Below, piece after piece: positions 21,201 through 31,910 of a stretch of DNA of 64,000 nt. Below the pieces are notes generated by a model. The model did not search any database, was not told the DNA's origin, and worked only from the letters and a program-made list of their open reading frames with translations. Numbering within the stretch: position 1 is the stretch's first letter; every line of letters starts with the position of its first letter. The position numbers and the translations under genes are program-made. Source of the DNA: Atriophallophorus winterbourni (lineage: Eukaryota; Platyhelminthes; Trematoda; Plagiorchiida; Microphallidae); contig JACCGJ010001501.1 in assembly GCA_013407085.1 (NCBI GenBank), positions 1 to 64,000 of the forward strand, read 5' to 3'.

Positions 21201-21742
21201 GTTGTCATAGCCGGGGGTGGCAGTGGGGATAAGCTCTTACTGTTTATAAAATGCTCCCATATGGCATCCGTCTCAAATAGCCTCTGACAACCAAGTCCAG
21301 CTTCTGGCCTGCACGAGTGGCTCCCCGAGCCCGGCGGCGGCGGAACTGCTTCTACCAACAGGAGAAAGGGTGAGGGCGAGTGACTGGCGCCTGAAAACCA
21401 GTTGGATTCGGGCAGATGTAGCTCGTTAGCCTGGGAGGGCATTTCATCTAAGGGAAGGAAAACCCTGATTTTCAACCTCCGCTGCCTTGCGGATACCCGA
21501 TCGCGGGAAAGGCTTCGGGAGAAAACCCTGAGGAAAAATCTGGAACAGAGTCTGGTAGACCACCTCTTTCTGGCAACTCCCTGCTGCCTTGCAGGTCGCA
21601 CTTGGTTGTGCAAAGGCTAGAGAAGCTGACTCGAACAAACGCCGAGTGGTGCTGGGGACGCCGCTTTGTACCCAAATTCCCAAGAATCTTCTTTGAAGCC
21701 GACTCATCCTCCAAGAGGAGATAGTCGCACAATGTAAGTAAA
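21201..21742 (+). mobile_element. 542-bp repeat family, copy with clear target-site duplication
   Basis: Flanks 21169-21200 (ttacctactcgccttgag…) and 21743-21774 (ttacccactcgccttgag…) match at 29 of 32 positions. The inserted unit is therefore about 542 bp, running from gttgtcatagccgggggtgg to gtcgcacaatgtaagtaa. The long duplication indicates a retrotransposition-type insertion. No intact ORF, no tRNA-type boxes found. Confidence 0.85.
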
Positions 21743-21949
21743 TTACCCACTCGCCTTGAGAGAGAGAGGCAGAGAGTAGTCTCAGCATCTTGCTTCTTGG
21801 CGCTCTTGTTCTAGATATTCTCGTGGATTGTAACAGTCATCGCGTATGCGTTGCTCACATCACCCGCACTTAGACACCACTACCGATTTTTGGCGGTTTG
21901 CCGTCATCAGGTGGAGACAGTAAGATAAGTTTCTTGCTCAGTGGCATTC

Positions 21950-22145
21950 AAGTACGTCCTTGTTAACCATTTTTCCACTATTTAAAGGCTCACTGAACCT
22001 AATCTTACTGCCTCCACCTGATGATGGAAAACAGCCAGAAACCGGTGGTGGCGTGTAATTTCGGGGGATGTGAGAAAAACACCAGTTTCATCATCCATAA
22101 GCGCCGTGAGTGATTGACCAAGAATCACTCTGTGATTCCGTGTTT
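21950..22145 (+). repeat. Single copy of the 240-bp repeat unit
   Basis: Matches the tandem units at 45171-45630: aggctcactgaacctaatct, cagccagaaaccggtggtgg, tgattgaccaagaatcactc. Confidence 0.7.
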
Positions 22146-22272
22146 AAGTGAAATGACGATGAAAGCTTGTTATGTCTCGTGACAGTGGAAGCCGCAACAA
22201 ATCGGTGATGTTGATGTCGTTATAATCGCTCGCGAAACTCGAATGAATGCATGTATCCTTTGCTGTACAGGC

Positions 22273-22821
22273 GGTGTCCGGTCACTTAATCATCAGACAA
22301 TTAATCGTCAGACCCTTAATCGCCGACACTTAATCACCAGACATTTAACCCGCAAGTTCATCCGCAGTCACTTAATCCCCAGTTTGATCATTTCTGATTT
22401 TAAGAACGTCAATTGTTCCGTAGTTGAGTATCGCTGAATTGCGCGAGATGTCATACCATGCAACGAAAAATAAGTGAACTAGGGATGAAAGCAGATAGTG
22501 AGGCAGACGATGATTTACGCCGCATGATTGTGCCGTTGAATGATGCATTACAGTCACTCTTTTCTTGCCAACAACCCACCCCAATGTGTACATTTCTTAA
22601 CGGTTTGCGAAAAGATTGCCGACAGCATACGGCCTCAGTTCTTCAAGCAAGTGCAGGGGATCATATCAAACAGAACAAGAAAAAGTATGCTGAGATTCTT
22701 CAGAAGTTATCAAACTGACTGACTGAAGATTAAGTGACTGGGGATGAAGTGACTTGAGGGTTAAATGTCTGGTGGTTAAGTGTCTAGGGATCAAGTGTCG
22801 ACGATTAAGTGTCAGTCAACC
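22273..22821 (+). mobile_element. MULE deletion derivative with ~110-bp repeat-built TIRs
   Basis: 549 bp between perfect 8-bp copies of gtacaggc (22265-22272 and 22822-22829). Both ends begin ggt and contain 5-7 iterations of a (g)acacttaatcnncag-type unit, in inverted orientation (shared for example accagacatttaaccc and its complement). The interior includes the C-terminal MULE peptides NDALQSLFSCQQPT and TFLNGLRKDCRQ (open 22458-22718). The transposase core is gone, so mobility would need a helper in trans. The TSD length is compatible with Mutator-like elements. Confidence 0.85.
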
Positions 22822-22829
22822 GTACAGGC

Positions 22830-23300
22830 TACTCATCCCAGCGTGTCTGCAGGCTCCGTTATTCACACAAACTCAGCACATCGGATTGAACGCAGCCATG
22901 GGAAATGATTAAAATGTGTGTTAAACTAGCGGTGTGGTTATTCATTGCCAAACTTTGCCGGTAACAAATAGCGCGAGAGACACACAACAAATTAGCAAGC
23001 GCTTGCAGCTTCGTCCGCAGACGGTGCAACACAGCGGTGAACACACAGCGTTGACTTACCGCAAATCTCGGCTAAAACAACAACAACGACATGACTCTTG
23101 ATAAAACGAGTTCAATACAGTGGAAATCAACCCCCCACCTGCCACACAGGCAATAGCGATAAAACACAATCAAAAAGGAACTTACACACGACCCAGCTGT
23201 CCTTCTTGCATCCTGTGGAATGAGAGAACATGAAAAACGACATTGCGATGATTGCTCATTGTGAAACAATCGTAATAATTTCACTGAGATCAAATGAATT
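22830..23300. other. Unassigned sequence
   Basis: No repeat family or exon recognised. Confidence 0.25.
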
Positions 23301-23304
23301 GGGG

Positions 23305-24165
23305 ATAAATAACATTATCATCATCACAGACAGCATTACACCGGTAGTGTGTACCGAATGCTCAACTGCCACACAACCATGAAAAAGTAAAATCCTAAAA
23401 GATGGGGAAGGGTGGGACTTAAATAGCTACGGATTCGATAGAAGAGTAAGCACAAACAAACTGGGATAAGGTGCCTACCTTGAATGGAACATGCATTCAA
23501 ACAAGTTTCGTGAACGAGTAGAGCGACATCAGCATGGCAGCTTCCTTGCGGCTTTCACTATCATGCATCGTAACAAGCTTTTCTCGTCAGTCCGCTTGAC
23601 AACATACAAGGCTAAGCAAACACTCCAATAAGATGCTTAGTGCAAGACCGCCATTGAACACGGTTTCGGGACATATCCTGAAGCGTAACTAGCCATTGCG
23701 ATATCTGATCGCGGGGACACCAGCGTGGAATACGCGCTGCGCCGACTTTGGAAAGGTTACTAGTAAGGGTTTATAACTGCTTATGCCATGACGGTTCGGC
23801 CACCCCGAGATTTACGCCAATCTGGATGTGGCGTCGCAAAAGAATCCGTTTCGGAAGTCCGTGGTCCGGCATCCGTACAACGTGACCCAACCAGCGTAAC
23901 CTATGCACGTTGATCTGCTTCTCTATATCAACATTACTACCGAACAACTTATTTCGGAGAGCATCGGTGCGTATGCGATTGGAACAGCTAACTCATAGAA
24001 TGTTGCGGAGACATCGGTTGTCAAATACTTGGAGACGCTGAATGTGTTCTTTACGTAGGGTCCAGGTTTCGCACCCATACAGTAACACAGCCCGAACTGT
24101 CGCTTTATAGATTATACCTAGGTGCAATGACGGCAGTTTATCAGTCGAACTGCAGAAGGTACTAA
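23305..24165 (-). mobile_element. GAT-tailed LINE, longest 3' copy
   Basis: Reading right to left: ATVRAVLLYGCETWTLRKEH and QRLQVFDNRCLRNIL (post-RT region of ORF2), then frameshifted versions of the C-terminal segment seen intact at 14335-14676, then the 3' UTR ending with (ATG)n near 23310. Broken by stops. Confidence 0.8.
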
Positions 24166-24167
24166 AA

Positions 24168-24345
24168 TATTCATTTGCATGCATTTCCATCACACACCCC
24201 ACGACCAGTTTCGTGCTGTTTGCACTCATTAGGTAGGGACAGTAAGATGAGGATCCGCATGCGCTTGAAACAGTGGAGGAATGGTAAACAAGGAGCGCTT
24301 GCAAGCCACTGTTGGATAAGGCTGGTACGACCAACCTGTTTTATA
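24168..24345 (+). repeat. Short dispersed block
   Basis: catttccatcacacacccca…gtttcgtgctgtttgcactc…cactgttggataaggctggt, as at 15690-15850. Confidence 0.5.
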
Positions 24346-24824
24346 TTCAAGTACAAGTTTTGTTAAACCTGCTTATCGTGCGATATCTTTTGTGAACGAG
24401 ATAAATTTGAATACAAACGCCGATTTAGCAGGCGCACAATGACCTCCCGAGAACAATAATATCCCCCTGCTCAACTAAATCATCATTTTTCTCGATGGAT
24501 CTATGTGATCCATCTGTCATACTGATCCTGTCGACCACAATGATTGATAGAGATGTGGGTTCGCACGTGATACACGACCAAGCTGCACTAAAGTATGAGT
24601 TCACCGGATGTAATGACCTCTGTTTCCCCTCCACAAAAGTGCAAACCTTCATAAATCACCTGAATGGGCGATCGATCCCTAAAAGTACAAATCACGTATC
24701 CCATTTATTTTGACTTGGTTTTTAAATGGACGCACTTTACAGGAAAGCGATTACGGTTGATAAACGCTGAGAGCATGCAATGTTTTAACAATGTATGAAG
24801 CTTTTATCAGTGGACGGTTTCATG
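24346..24824. other. Unassigned sequence
   Basis: Nothing recognised. Confidence 0.25.
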
Positions 24825-25090
24825 AGCAATGTAAGAGTATCTCAGCTCATGCACGGATGTGCAATCATACAATACTTCTGTACTGTGTGGCTCACACCGT
24901 GCTAAATTGATTGGCCACATGTAGTGAGCTGCATGCTGAAACAGGCTGGAGTCTCACTACCATCTCTATTCTCTATTTCTCATATCTGTCTAGGCCTGGG
25001 CAACCTGACAGTAACTTAGCCCATGTGCAGTCTCTGACTGTGCGGCACTTTGCCTGGATCAGGCTTGTGCTTTCATACCAGCTCAGCTCA
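24825..25090 (+). repeat. SINE-like repeat (gtgagctgc family), longest copy
   Basis: Covers the whole shared unit from catgagcaatgtaagagtat to ggatcaggcttgtgctttc, about 265 bp. Its ends match 3960-4240. Confidence 0.65.
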
Positions 25091-25659
25091 TGTGCAGCCT
25101 ATGAGCATCACAGAATCCGTGCTTCGAGGTTTCATACAAACTCAGATACTTTGGGTAAAACACACGAGACTGAACGGTGTCAAGGGCCGAGGTTGTATGA
25201 ATAGAGCATTAGAGTTCGTACATTTGATTTTGACAAAGTGGTAAGTTTTAAACCAAGGAGGAAAGCCACTATATAAACCATTACATGACCAAAAAGATAG
25301 CGTATAAACAGTGAGATATGGTGAATGAGGAAACTCACATGTCAAATACCGCTTTTTTACCTTTTCTGTTGGAAGAGAAATGGGAGAATTGCATTAAAAA
25401 CCGTCGTGCGTATGCGAAATGAACTTTGAAGCTAATTATTCGAAAGAAAAGTGAGTTTTCTTAAAACCTATGACTGTTTCTGTGTTAATATTTGAGGAAT
25501 TTGGCCAAAAAAGTGCATACAGGGAGAAGGTGAATTACTGTGCTACGGAATTATGCTTGAACAATTCTATATCATTAACGCTTGGAAACGTAAATTTTTG
25601 GAACGACGCTAGTTTACCATTAGCTGTACGCACTGTTTATTCCCACGCAACAAAATATC
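25091..25659. other. Unassigned sequence
   Basis: 25470-25766 is open on the plus strand but runs into the Penelope-like tail, so it is not a gene. No other feature. Confidence 0.25.
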
Positions 25660-25935
25660 ATCCAGCAATCGATTGGAATATGTTTGGGACCGATCGTGTA
25701 ATCATAATGCAAAGAAATTTGAGTGCAATCGGTTACAGTAGGTTTTGGGTAACGTTTCACTTATGACACAGAAGCTTCGTCAGACCAAGGGTGATAGCCA
25801 GGACAGGGAACGTGACCATGTAGCAGTCGACCCACCACCACTGGTTTGACCTTACCGCTAAACAGACTATAGTACGCTAACAGTGTGTCATGTCTCGTTC
25901 GAATGACCAAGATCAGTGGACTATTTTCCTCCTAG
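25660..25935 (-). mobile_element. Penelope-like element 3' tail fragment
   Basis: Shares tttgagtgcaatcggtta, gggtaacgtttcactt, gaagcttcgtcagaccaagg and gccaggacagggaac with 9390-9600. Non-coding. Confidence 0.7.
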
Positions 25936-26384
25936 TGTGCAAAATATTATCCAGTTCGGGACCAATAAATTTCTAAATTGAACACGCAAAACCAAGTAAG
26001 GTCGTTTCATTTCAAACCGCTAATCATTTGGATCACAATCCCGAATTAACGCAGCCACCATGACGTGAGTTAGCATACTTAAACACCTAGCCTCGGCTCG
26101 CAGTGATAGCTTCGACTGTGGACGGAAAAAACATTCACTGCATTCTTTGAAAAAAACAAACCCTTGATATTTAGATCTCTGATAAAGATCAACGCAGTGT
26201 TGCTCGCATCCAGCACACTTACTCTCAAGTAATATACGACGCGATAATAATTTTAAAAAAAATACATGCGGAGTCATTTCACAATCTTTGCTTGACCAAA
26301 AGCGCACCAGCTAGCCAAACGAAGTTTTTATCCGAGCTGATAAAACCAATTCTCGGTGTTTATAGATTCTTTCAACCAATCGCC
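25936..26384. other. Unassigned, with a cysteine-containing open frame
   Basis: A minus frame at 26020-26307 is open for 95 codons with several cysteines. Its upstream acceptor (ttggctag) does not give a phase fitting the micro-exon gene to its right. I do not call it a gene. Confidence 0.2.
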
Positions 26385-26700
26385 ACCATCATCATCATAA
26401 TCAGGGATAGTATAACCTCGGTACCGAAGGCTTAAATGCTATACAAGCATGATAAAATAGAATCATAAAAGACGGGAAGGGTGAGACTTAAACAGTTACA
26501 AACTCTATAAAATAGTAAGCACACACAAACTGGGATTCGGTGCCTACACCGCGAATGGAGCACGCATTCAATTCAGCCTCGTGAGTGAGTAGAGCAACAT
26601 CAGCAACGCTTTTACTGTCATGCATCATAACATAATTTCATCGTCACTCTAATTGACAAGATTGGGTAAAGACCCATCCTTAGTATCAGGTCCTTCGAAA
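26385..26700 (-). mobile_element. GAT-tailed LINE 3' UTR
   Basis: Begins with caccatcatcatcat (tail). Contains ataaaagacgggaagggtga and cactctaattgacaag. No coding part. Confidence 0.65.
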
Positions 26701-27555
26701 AAATGAGAGAGTATGTTTTGCACAAACAATACGTGTTACAATCATGTTGTACTTTCATCCATGTGGGAGCTGTTGTAACTCAAGTTTAAGAAAGTTGAAC
26801 CCTGAGTAACAGATTGGTAAAATTGTCCACACACCAAACTGTGCGACGTCGGAATACAATCAGTCTCACACCCGCTATCAGCTACCATAGCACAGAGATG
26901 AGTCCTGAAGATTTCACAGGGTTTAGTTGATTGTCGAACGTCATAGCGGTCTTGCGGTGGGCTGTTTATTTGAATAAACTCGGGTATCTGTCAAGTGGTG
27001 GAGACGTACACCTATCAATCGGCAGGTCAACGTTGAAATCCCATCTTGGTTGCTTACCCTAATACGTTCCCCACAAACGTGTAAACCGGGTATTAAAAAA
27101 GCGGGATTTTAACTGCGACATCATAGAACCCTGTTCTCAAGATGATTACAACTTTACTAAGAATGGAACCAGAGATAAGCACCGGGCGAATAAGCCTAGA
27201 TAGTCTGATAGGGAATTGAAACGTTGTCCAAAGAAGTGAAGCTTGTTATGATGTGTTAATGCCACTCATTCACACTACTTGATTACTATCTCCTATAGCT
27301 GTCCTATGCTTACAGATCCCATTATCTTGCTCAATCCAATTAATTAAAATCATTGAACAATGATTGTGTCGTAACTGCACGACAGTCAAGCATCCATATA
27401 TGTTTGACAGATTTTGGACCATCAACTTCCTAAACGGATTATTTTTTGCAACGTAACATGCGGATTGGCGTAGATTCCGCTGTAGACAAACCGATATATG
27501 CTATATATGCTATAGGCAGCTAAATACCAGAATTTGTAACTATCCCGTCATCTAG
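26701..27555. other. Unassigned sequence
   Basis: No family or exon recognised on either strand. Confidence 0.25.
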
Positions 27556-27559
27556 AATG

Positions 27560-28225
27560 AGGTCACTGCGATCAACATCATCACCATCATCATCAGAGAC
27601 AGCATTACACCGGTAGCATGTAACGAATGCTTAACTGCAACGCAAACATGAAAAGTTAAATCCTAAAAGATAGAGAAGGGTAAGACTTAGATAGCTACGG
27701 ATTCTATAGAATAGTAAGCACAATCAAGCTGGAATGTGGTGCCTACATCTCGAATGAAGCATGCATTCAAACAAGTTTTGTGAACGAGTAGAGCCACATC
27801 AGCACGACAGCTTCCTTGCGGCTTTCACTGTCATGAATCATAACAAGCTTTTCTAGTCACTCAGCTTAACAACATACAAGGTTAAGCAAACACTCCAAGA
27901 AGATACTTAGTGTAACACTGCCATTGAACACGGTTTCGGACAATATTATTTTATTTTATCGCATGCAGTGAAACTACAAAAACAAGCTGCTTTTTCGTGC
28001 ATTTGCTTTAGCGTATTCCGCTTGCCTGCTCTCCCTTTTCCACGCGCTTGCTTATCTGCTTTTACTGCTTCATATTGCTTGTGCTTCATGATGATGATGA
28101 TGAATATCATGCAGCGTAACTAACCATTGCGATATCTGATCGCGGGGACAACAGCCTGATAGAAGTCCTGCGCTGACTTTGCAAAGGTTACACGTAAGGG
28201 TTTTTAGCTGCATATGCCACGTGAC
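27560..28225 (-). mobile_element. GAT-tailed LINE, 3' end, interrupted
   Basis: 3' UTR from catcatcaccatcatcatc to cattgaacacggtttcgg, then about 150 bp of unrelated sequence (27950-28100, including an ATG microsatellite), then the ORF2 end (gtaactaaccattgcgatat…cacgtaagggtttttagc). The middle piece is a likely later insertion. Confidence 0.65.
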
Positions 28226-28287
28226 ACTTTGGTCAGCACGATATTCACGCCAAATACGATCAAATATTACAGTTACTGTTTACGCGT

Positions 28288-28570
28288 TAGCATATGTTCC
28301 GAAACCGTGTTCAGTGGTCGTCTTGCAGTAAGGACCTTTTTGGTGTGCTTGCGTAATCTTTTTGTCAAGTGGAGTGCAGAGCAAAGCTTGTTATGTTGTA
28401 TGGTAATGAAAGCCAAAAGGAAGCGTGTCGTGCTGCTGTCGCTCTATTCGTTCATGAAACTTCATTGAATGCCTGTTCCGTTGAAATATGCTTGTGTTTA
28501 CTATGTATGGCAGTTTATCACCGGGTACGCGCTTACGATGTTGTGCAGTTCATGATGATGATTATCCATG
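28288..28570 (+). mobile_element. GAT-tailed LINE 3' end, opposite orientation
   Basis: ccgaaaccgtgttcagtggt, aaagcttgttatg and ctctattcgttcatgaaact match the family. Ends at catgatgatgattatcc. It forms an inverted pair with 27560-28225. Confidence 0.65.
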
Positions 28571-28882
28571 TATGTTATCGATGAAATGCTTATGATGATA
28601 AACACTGTGGAACTGATTAGCTGAATGAGGATTGTTCGTGTTCGTTGGTAGCATCGCGCTATTCAAACGCATAAAAACACACCTCTATACGGTCAAGGCA
28701 ACAGACCACAGATGAAGCACAGATGGATGCCAGTTATCTCTTTTAGGTGAGTGTGAAGCGTGAAAAAAGAACAACTCACAATGTGGTGTTAAAACAACGG
28801 TGATTTATTATACCCAATTAAAAGCTTTGAGTATTCAACAGTTGAGTAAAATAAAACATGACGGCACATCACTCGAACTTAC

Positions 28883-28906
28883 TTCTTGTTCTTTTCATCT
28901 AGCTTC
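28883..28906 (-). CDS. Candidate 24-nt micro-exon, KLDEKNK
   Basis: The minus strand reads atatcttttttaacag | 24 nt | GTAAGTTCG. Only one of three frames is open. It enters and leaves in phase 2 and adds KLDEKNK plus a shared lysine. Its sequence resembles the 21-nt exon at 29704-29724 (both start GAA(A/G)C(C/T)AGA and end GAA before GTAAGT). I take it as an exon of the unrecognised minus-strand gene that also uses 49365-49588. No transcript evidence. Confidence 0.55.
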
Positions 28907-29315
28907 CTGTTAAAAAAGATATAAGATTACGCTATTAAAAACTAATTGATGCAACCATTTATACATTATGTGAACGTGTCTGAAGAAACGTCCGTTTCTT
29001 AGTTCACTCAAGCTTGATTATATTCGAATCTGTTCATTGAAACACTTATCATTCTCATTGTCGGTTTCTGAAATATAAAGATTGCAACCATAAAGTCAGA
29101 AAGCGCAAAATCCTGTTGAGCATACGTCATGATTATTGCTTGCTTATGTTGTATTTCATTTATATACACTTACTCAACTTTTCGTGTTCAAATACTATAA
29201 TATGTACTCACGTTTTAGATAAGTCACGCGTTACTTATTCTATACGAACGTGATTTTTGGACTTTATACGGATCTTATTCTACAACGTTACAAAAATGAA
29301 GCAGTTTACACAGTG

Positions 29316-29530
29316 CACACTGACACGAATGTGCAATACTTCTGTACAGCGCAGCTAGCCCCGTGCCACTGGTAATGAGCTGCATGCGATTTAACTGCCA
29401 TTTCACGTTTTTGTATATTTGTCCAGGCAATGGCAACCTGACAGTATATTTGCCCACGAGCAGTCTATGGCTGTGCGGCACTTTGCATGGATCAGGCTTG
29501 TGCTGTCATATAATCATACATACTGACATA
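29316..29530 (+). repeat. SINE-like repeat (gtgagctgc family)
   Basis: gtgcaatacttctgtaca, gagctgcatgc, ggcaacctgacagtatattt and ggatcaggcttgtgct match the family. Confidence 0.6.
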
Positions 29531-29703
29531 GCAATTTATTATTTCGTTGACACAGGAGCGATGCGCTAAAATCACTACACATAATCGGTTACGACAACAC
29601 TGAATGATTGTACTCGATAACACACACTGTAGTCATTACACACAGAAAAAAAACTTGTTCACGTGGAAATGAAAAACATTAACGTGAAAAAATCAGCACT
29701 TAC

Positions 29704-29724
29704 TTCTCATTGTCCTCTGGTTTC
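29704..29724 (-). CDS. Candidate 21-nt micro-exon, KPEDNE
   Basis: The minus strand reads tttatactgtaatag | 21 nt | GTAAGTGCT. Phase 2 in and out gives KPEDNE between split codons. The two bases (GA) left by the 224-nt exon at 49365-49588, or AA left by 30665-30693, are completed by its first G to Glu or Lys. Together with the 24-nt exon it makes a run of alternating Lys and Glu. Splice signals are good but exons this small need RNA proof. Confidence 0.55.
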
Positions 29725-29799
29725 CTATTACAGTATAAACACGAAAATACGATAAATGTTTTATCACAATCAATTTGTATATTAATGAAAATACACAAG

Positions 29800-29895
29800 A
29801 TATGGTATGAAAGCACAAGCCTGGTCCATGCAAAAGGCCACACAGTTAGAGACTGCACGTGGGCTAAGATACTCTCAGGTTGCCCCGGCCTCGAC
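29800..29895 (-). repeat. SINE-like repeat fragment (gtgagctgc family)
   Basis: The reverse complement of gcacaagcctggtccatgca…gagactgcacgtgggctaag matches the family's 3' half. Confidence 0.6.
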
Positions 29896-30664
29896 AAGAT
29901 AGCAATAATTATTTTTATAACAAACACGGAAAGTTTAGTTTTATGGAACACGTTTTACTATAATGTATACATGTTTCATGTTATTCATCAGTTACACTGG
30001 TATTGACTCATTTATAGATGGCTCTTCACATTGACATATATTCTCCTAGATTTCTTCCTTATACCTAAAAAAATTAAATATTTAGATAAAAATGGCTAGC
30101 TGATAATATTATTCATTGTGGATTTGACATCACATCTGCGGCCCCTAGACAGTAGATCCCGAATGTTTCTCCATTAATTGCGTAGTGAATGTAAAAACTT
30201 GTTCCGTGTATGTTAAGCAGGTTCTAGTGCTAAAATAAACACTTGAGAAACGCTATACGTCTAGCAACTCAAGTTTCTTGTTATTTCTAAACATCAAACT
30301 ATTCAAAACGTGAACAGTGTGTTGAAATGGAATGTATTTGTCATTAAAGCTCGATTAGGCTCAGTGTAGTTCAAACTTAAAAAAATATAAACTAGTTATG
30401 TCTTAGAGATGTTCTACTATTAAATTTTGAATAAAGCCTGAGAGATGTCCTAACGAAAAAGTATTTAATGATACATCATTTGGCAGTACCGATTCCAGGA
30501 AGAGTGGCTAGCGCTGTCGGATAAAGATGTTATCACGTGATTCAAACGGAGGTGGCGTTGTGCGAGGTAAACAATCAATACATATATCATACATACATCA
30601 ACATCGCACATATTTATTGCCTTCAGATGCAGAGATATGCTGAGGTGGAAAAGACCGAACTTAC
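29896..30664. other. Unassigned AT-rich intron-like sequence
   Basis: No element recognised. A plus-strand frame at 30537-30746 has an acceptor-like ttattgccttcag at about 30624 and ends in KMLETIKNGYLAES, but no phase-compatible upstream exon was found. The minus-strand exon overlapping it is preferred. Confidence 0.25.
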
Positions 30665-30693
30665 TTTTCCATTTCCATTTCGACGTTTGCAAG
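30665..30693 (-). CDS. Candidate 29-nt micro-exon, LANVEMEME
   Basis: The minus strand reads tttctaacattttcctgacag | 29 nt | GTAAGTTCG. The acceptor is strong and the donor identical over nine bases to that of the 24-nt exon. In phase 0 it encodes LANVEMEME and leaves AA, which the G of the 21-nt exon completes to Lys. To follow the 224-nt exon it needs a connecting exon of length 1 modulo 3. The 7-nt candidate at 31904-31910 would do this. Confidence 0.45.
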
Positions 30694-30746
30694 CTGTCAG
30701 GAAAATGTTAGAAACCATTAAAAATGGTTATTTAGCAGAAAGCTAG

Positions 30747-31903
30747 AATTCAAATTAAATAGATAAAATGCCTAATGTTTGTAATTAGAGTTAAGATAAT
30801 CGGTTGAATATTAGTTTAAATAACGCCAGAAAATTTTCAATAAAACCGATCGATATGTTGTCATAACTCTCAAATCGTTCCTGAAAACTTCGAATATTAC
30901 GCTTCTGAGACTGATAAGGTTTGAATGCAGTAAAATAAACATGTCGTTTCGATTTCTGAGCATATAGTGCAACATACAGTGCAATGTAAAGGTTTTATAT
31001 ACGCCTACATTTACATCAAAATGTAGCTTTAATACATTTGACAACATTCTTGACAAAATAATCTATCGATTGAAGCACATGAATGGCATACATTAAGTAG
31101 CACATCACTGAAGTCAAACCAAATATTTTGTATAGAAAACTTTATTCGAAACTTAAAATGAAACGCACTTTGATATTGTTCGAACAGTTGAGAAAATCAA
31201 GGTCACGTAGGAGCGTAATGAGCTCGAATAACCTCCGAAATAGAGCACAACGGTTTTATACGGACAAACAAAAAGTTAAAATAAATGTTTCAGTAAAACA
31301 ATATTACGGAACATAAACGCATTCATTTAAATAACACGAAATTTCATGAAGAAACATTTTCAAGAATACTTCACGTAGTTGGCCCAATTTAGAATTGATA
31401 AAATTACCCTTATGACTAAATACATCCCTATTTATTGTCAAAAACCACAAAAATATTTCGCAAATTTTTTTGAAACACTAAAGGAGTGTTTTTTCATTTT
31501 TCCTTTTGTCGAAATTAACGGCTGTACATCGTCTTTTCTTTTGATTTGATATGCAACATGCGTTAACTCTCTCACCTTTCGGTGATGAGAACTCTCCTAT
31601 TTCCATTCACATGTACACACACCTCTTCTCCTTACGAATCAATCCTGGTAGTGGCAAGTATTTTCAAGCACACCTCCGAAAGAATCTGGGCTCTCGTTGC
31701 GACTTGGTCGATTATCGCCCTGTCATACTGATACTGATGCTGATACTGAAACTACTGACGAGTTACACATAAAAAGTTCTTCATATTGACTGATTTACTT
31801 AGTTCAAAAAAACAAAATAGATTAAAGGAGTAACTAGAAAAATTTCAACGGAAGCATCCACGTTCCCACTGTATGTTTTTATTCGTCGTACATGTATTCT
31901 TAC
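30747..31903. other. Unassigned AT-rich intron-like sequence
   Basis: Nothing recognised. 31128-31316 and 31551-31772 are open without other support. Confidence 0.25.
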
Positions 31904-31910
31904 TAGCCAT
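31904..31910 (-). CDS. Speculative 7-nt micro-exon
   Basis: The minus strand reads atgtttccgttcag | ATGGCTA | GTAAGA. Entering in phase 2 from the 224-nt exon it gives E-W-L and leaves in phase 0, as the exon at 30665-30693 requires. The signal is short enough to arise by chance. Confidence 0.2.

Noticed and set aside
26020..26307. 95-codon cysteine-containing minus-strand frame as terminal exon
   Set aside because: The only nearby acceptor gives a frame that stops when entered in phase 2.
30537..30746. Plus-strand exon ending in KMLETIKNGYLAES
   Set aside because: Has an acceptor-like sequence but no phase-compatible upstream exon; the overlapping minus-strand micro-exon has a better acceptor and donor.
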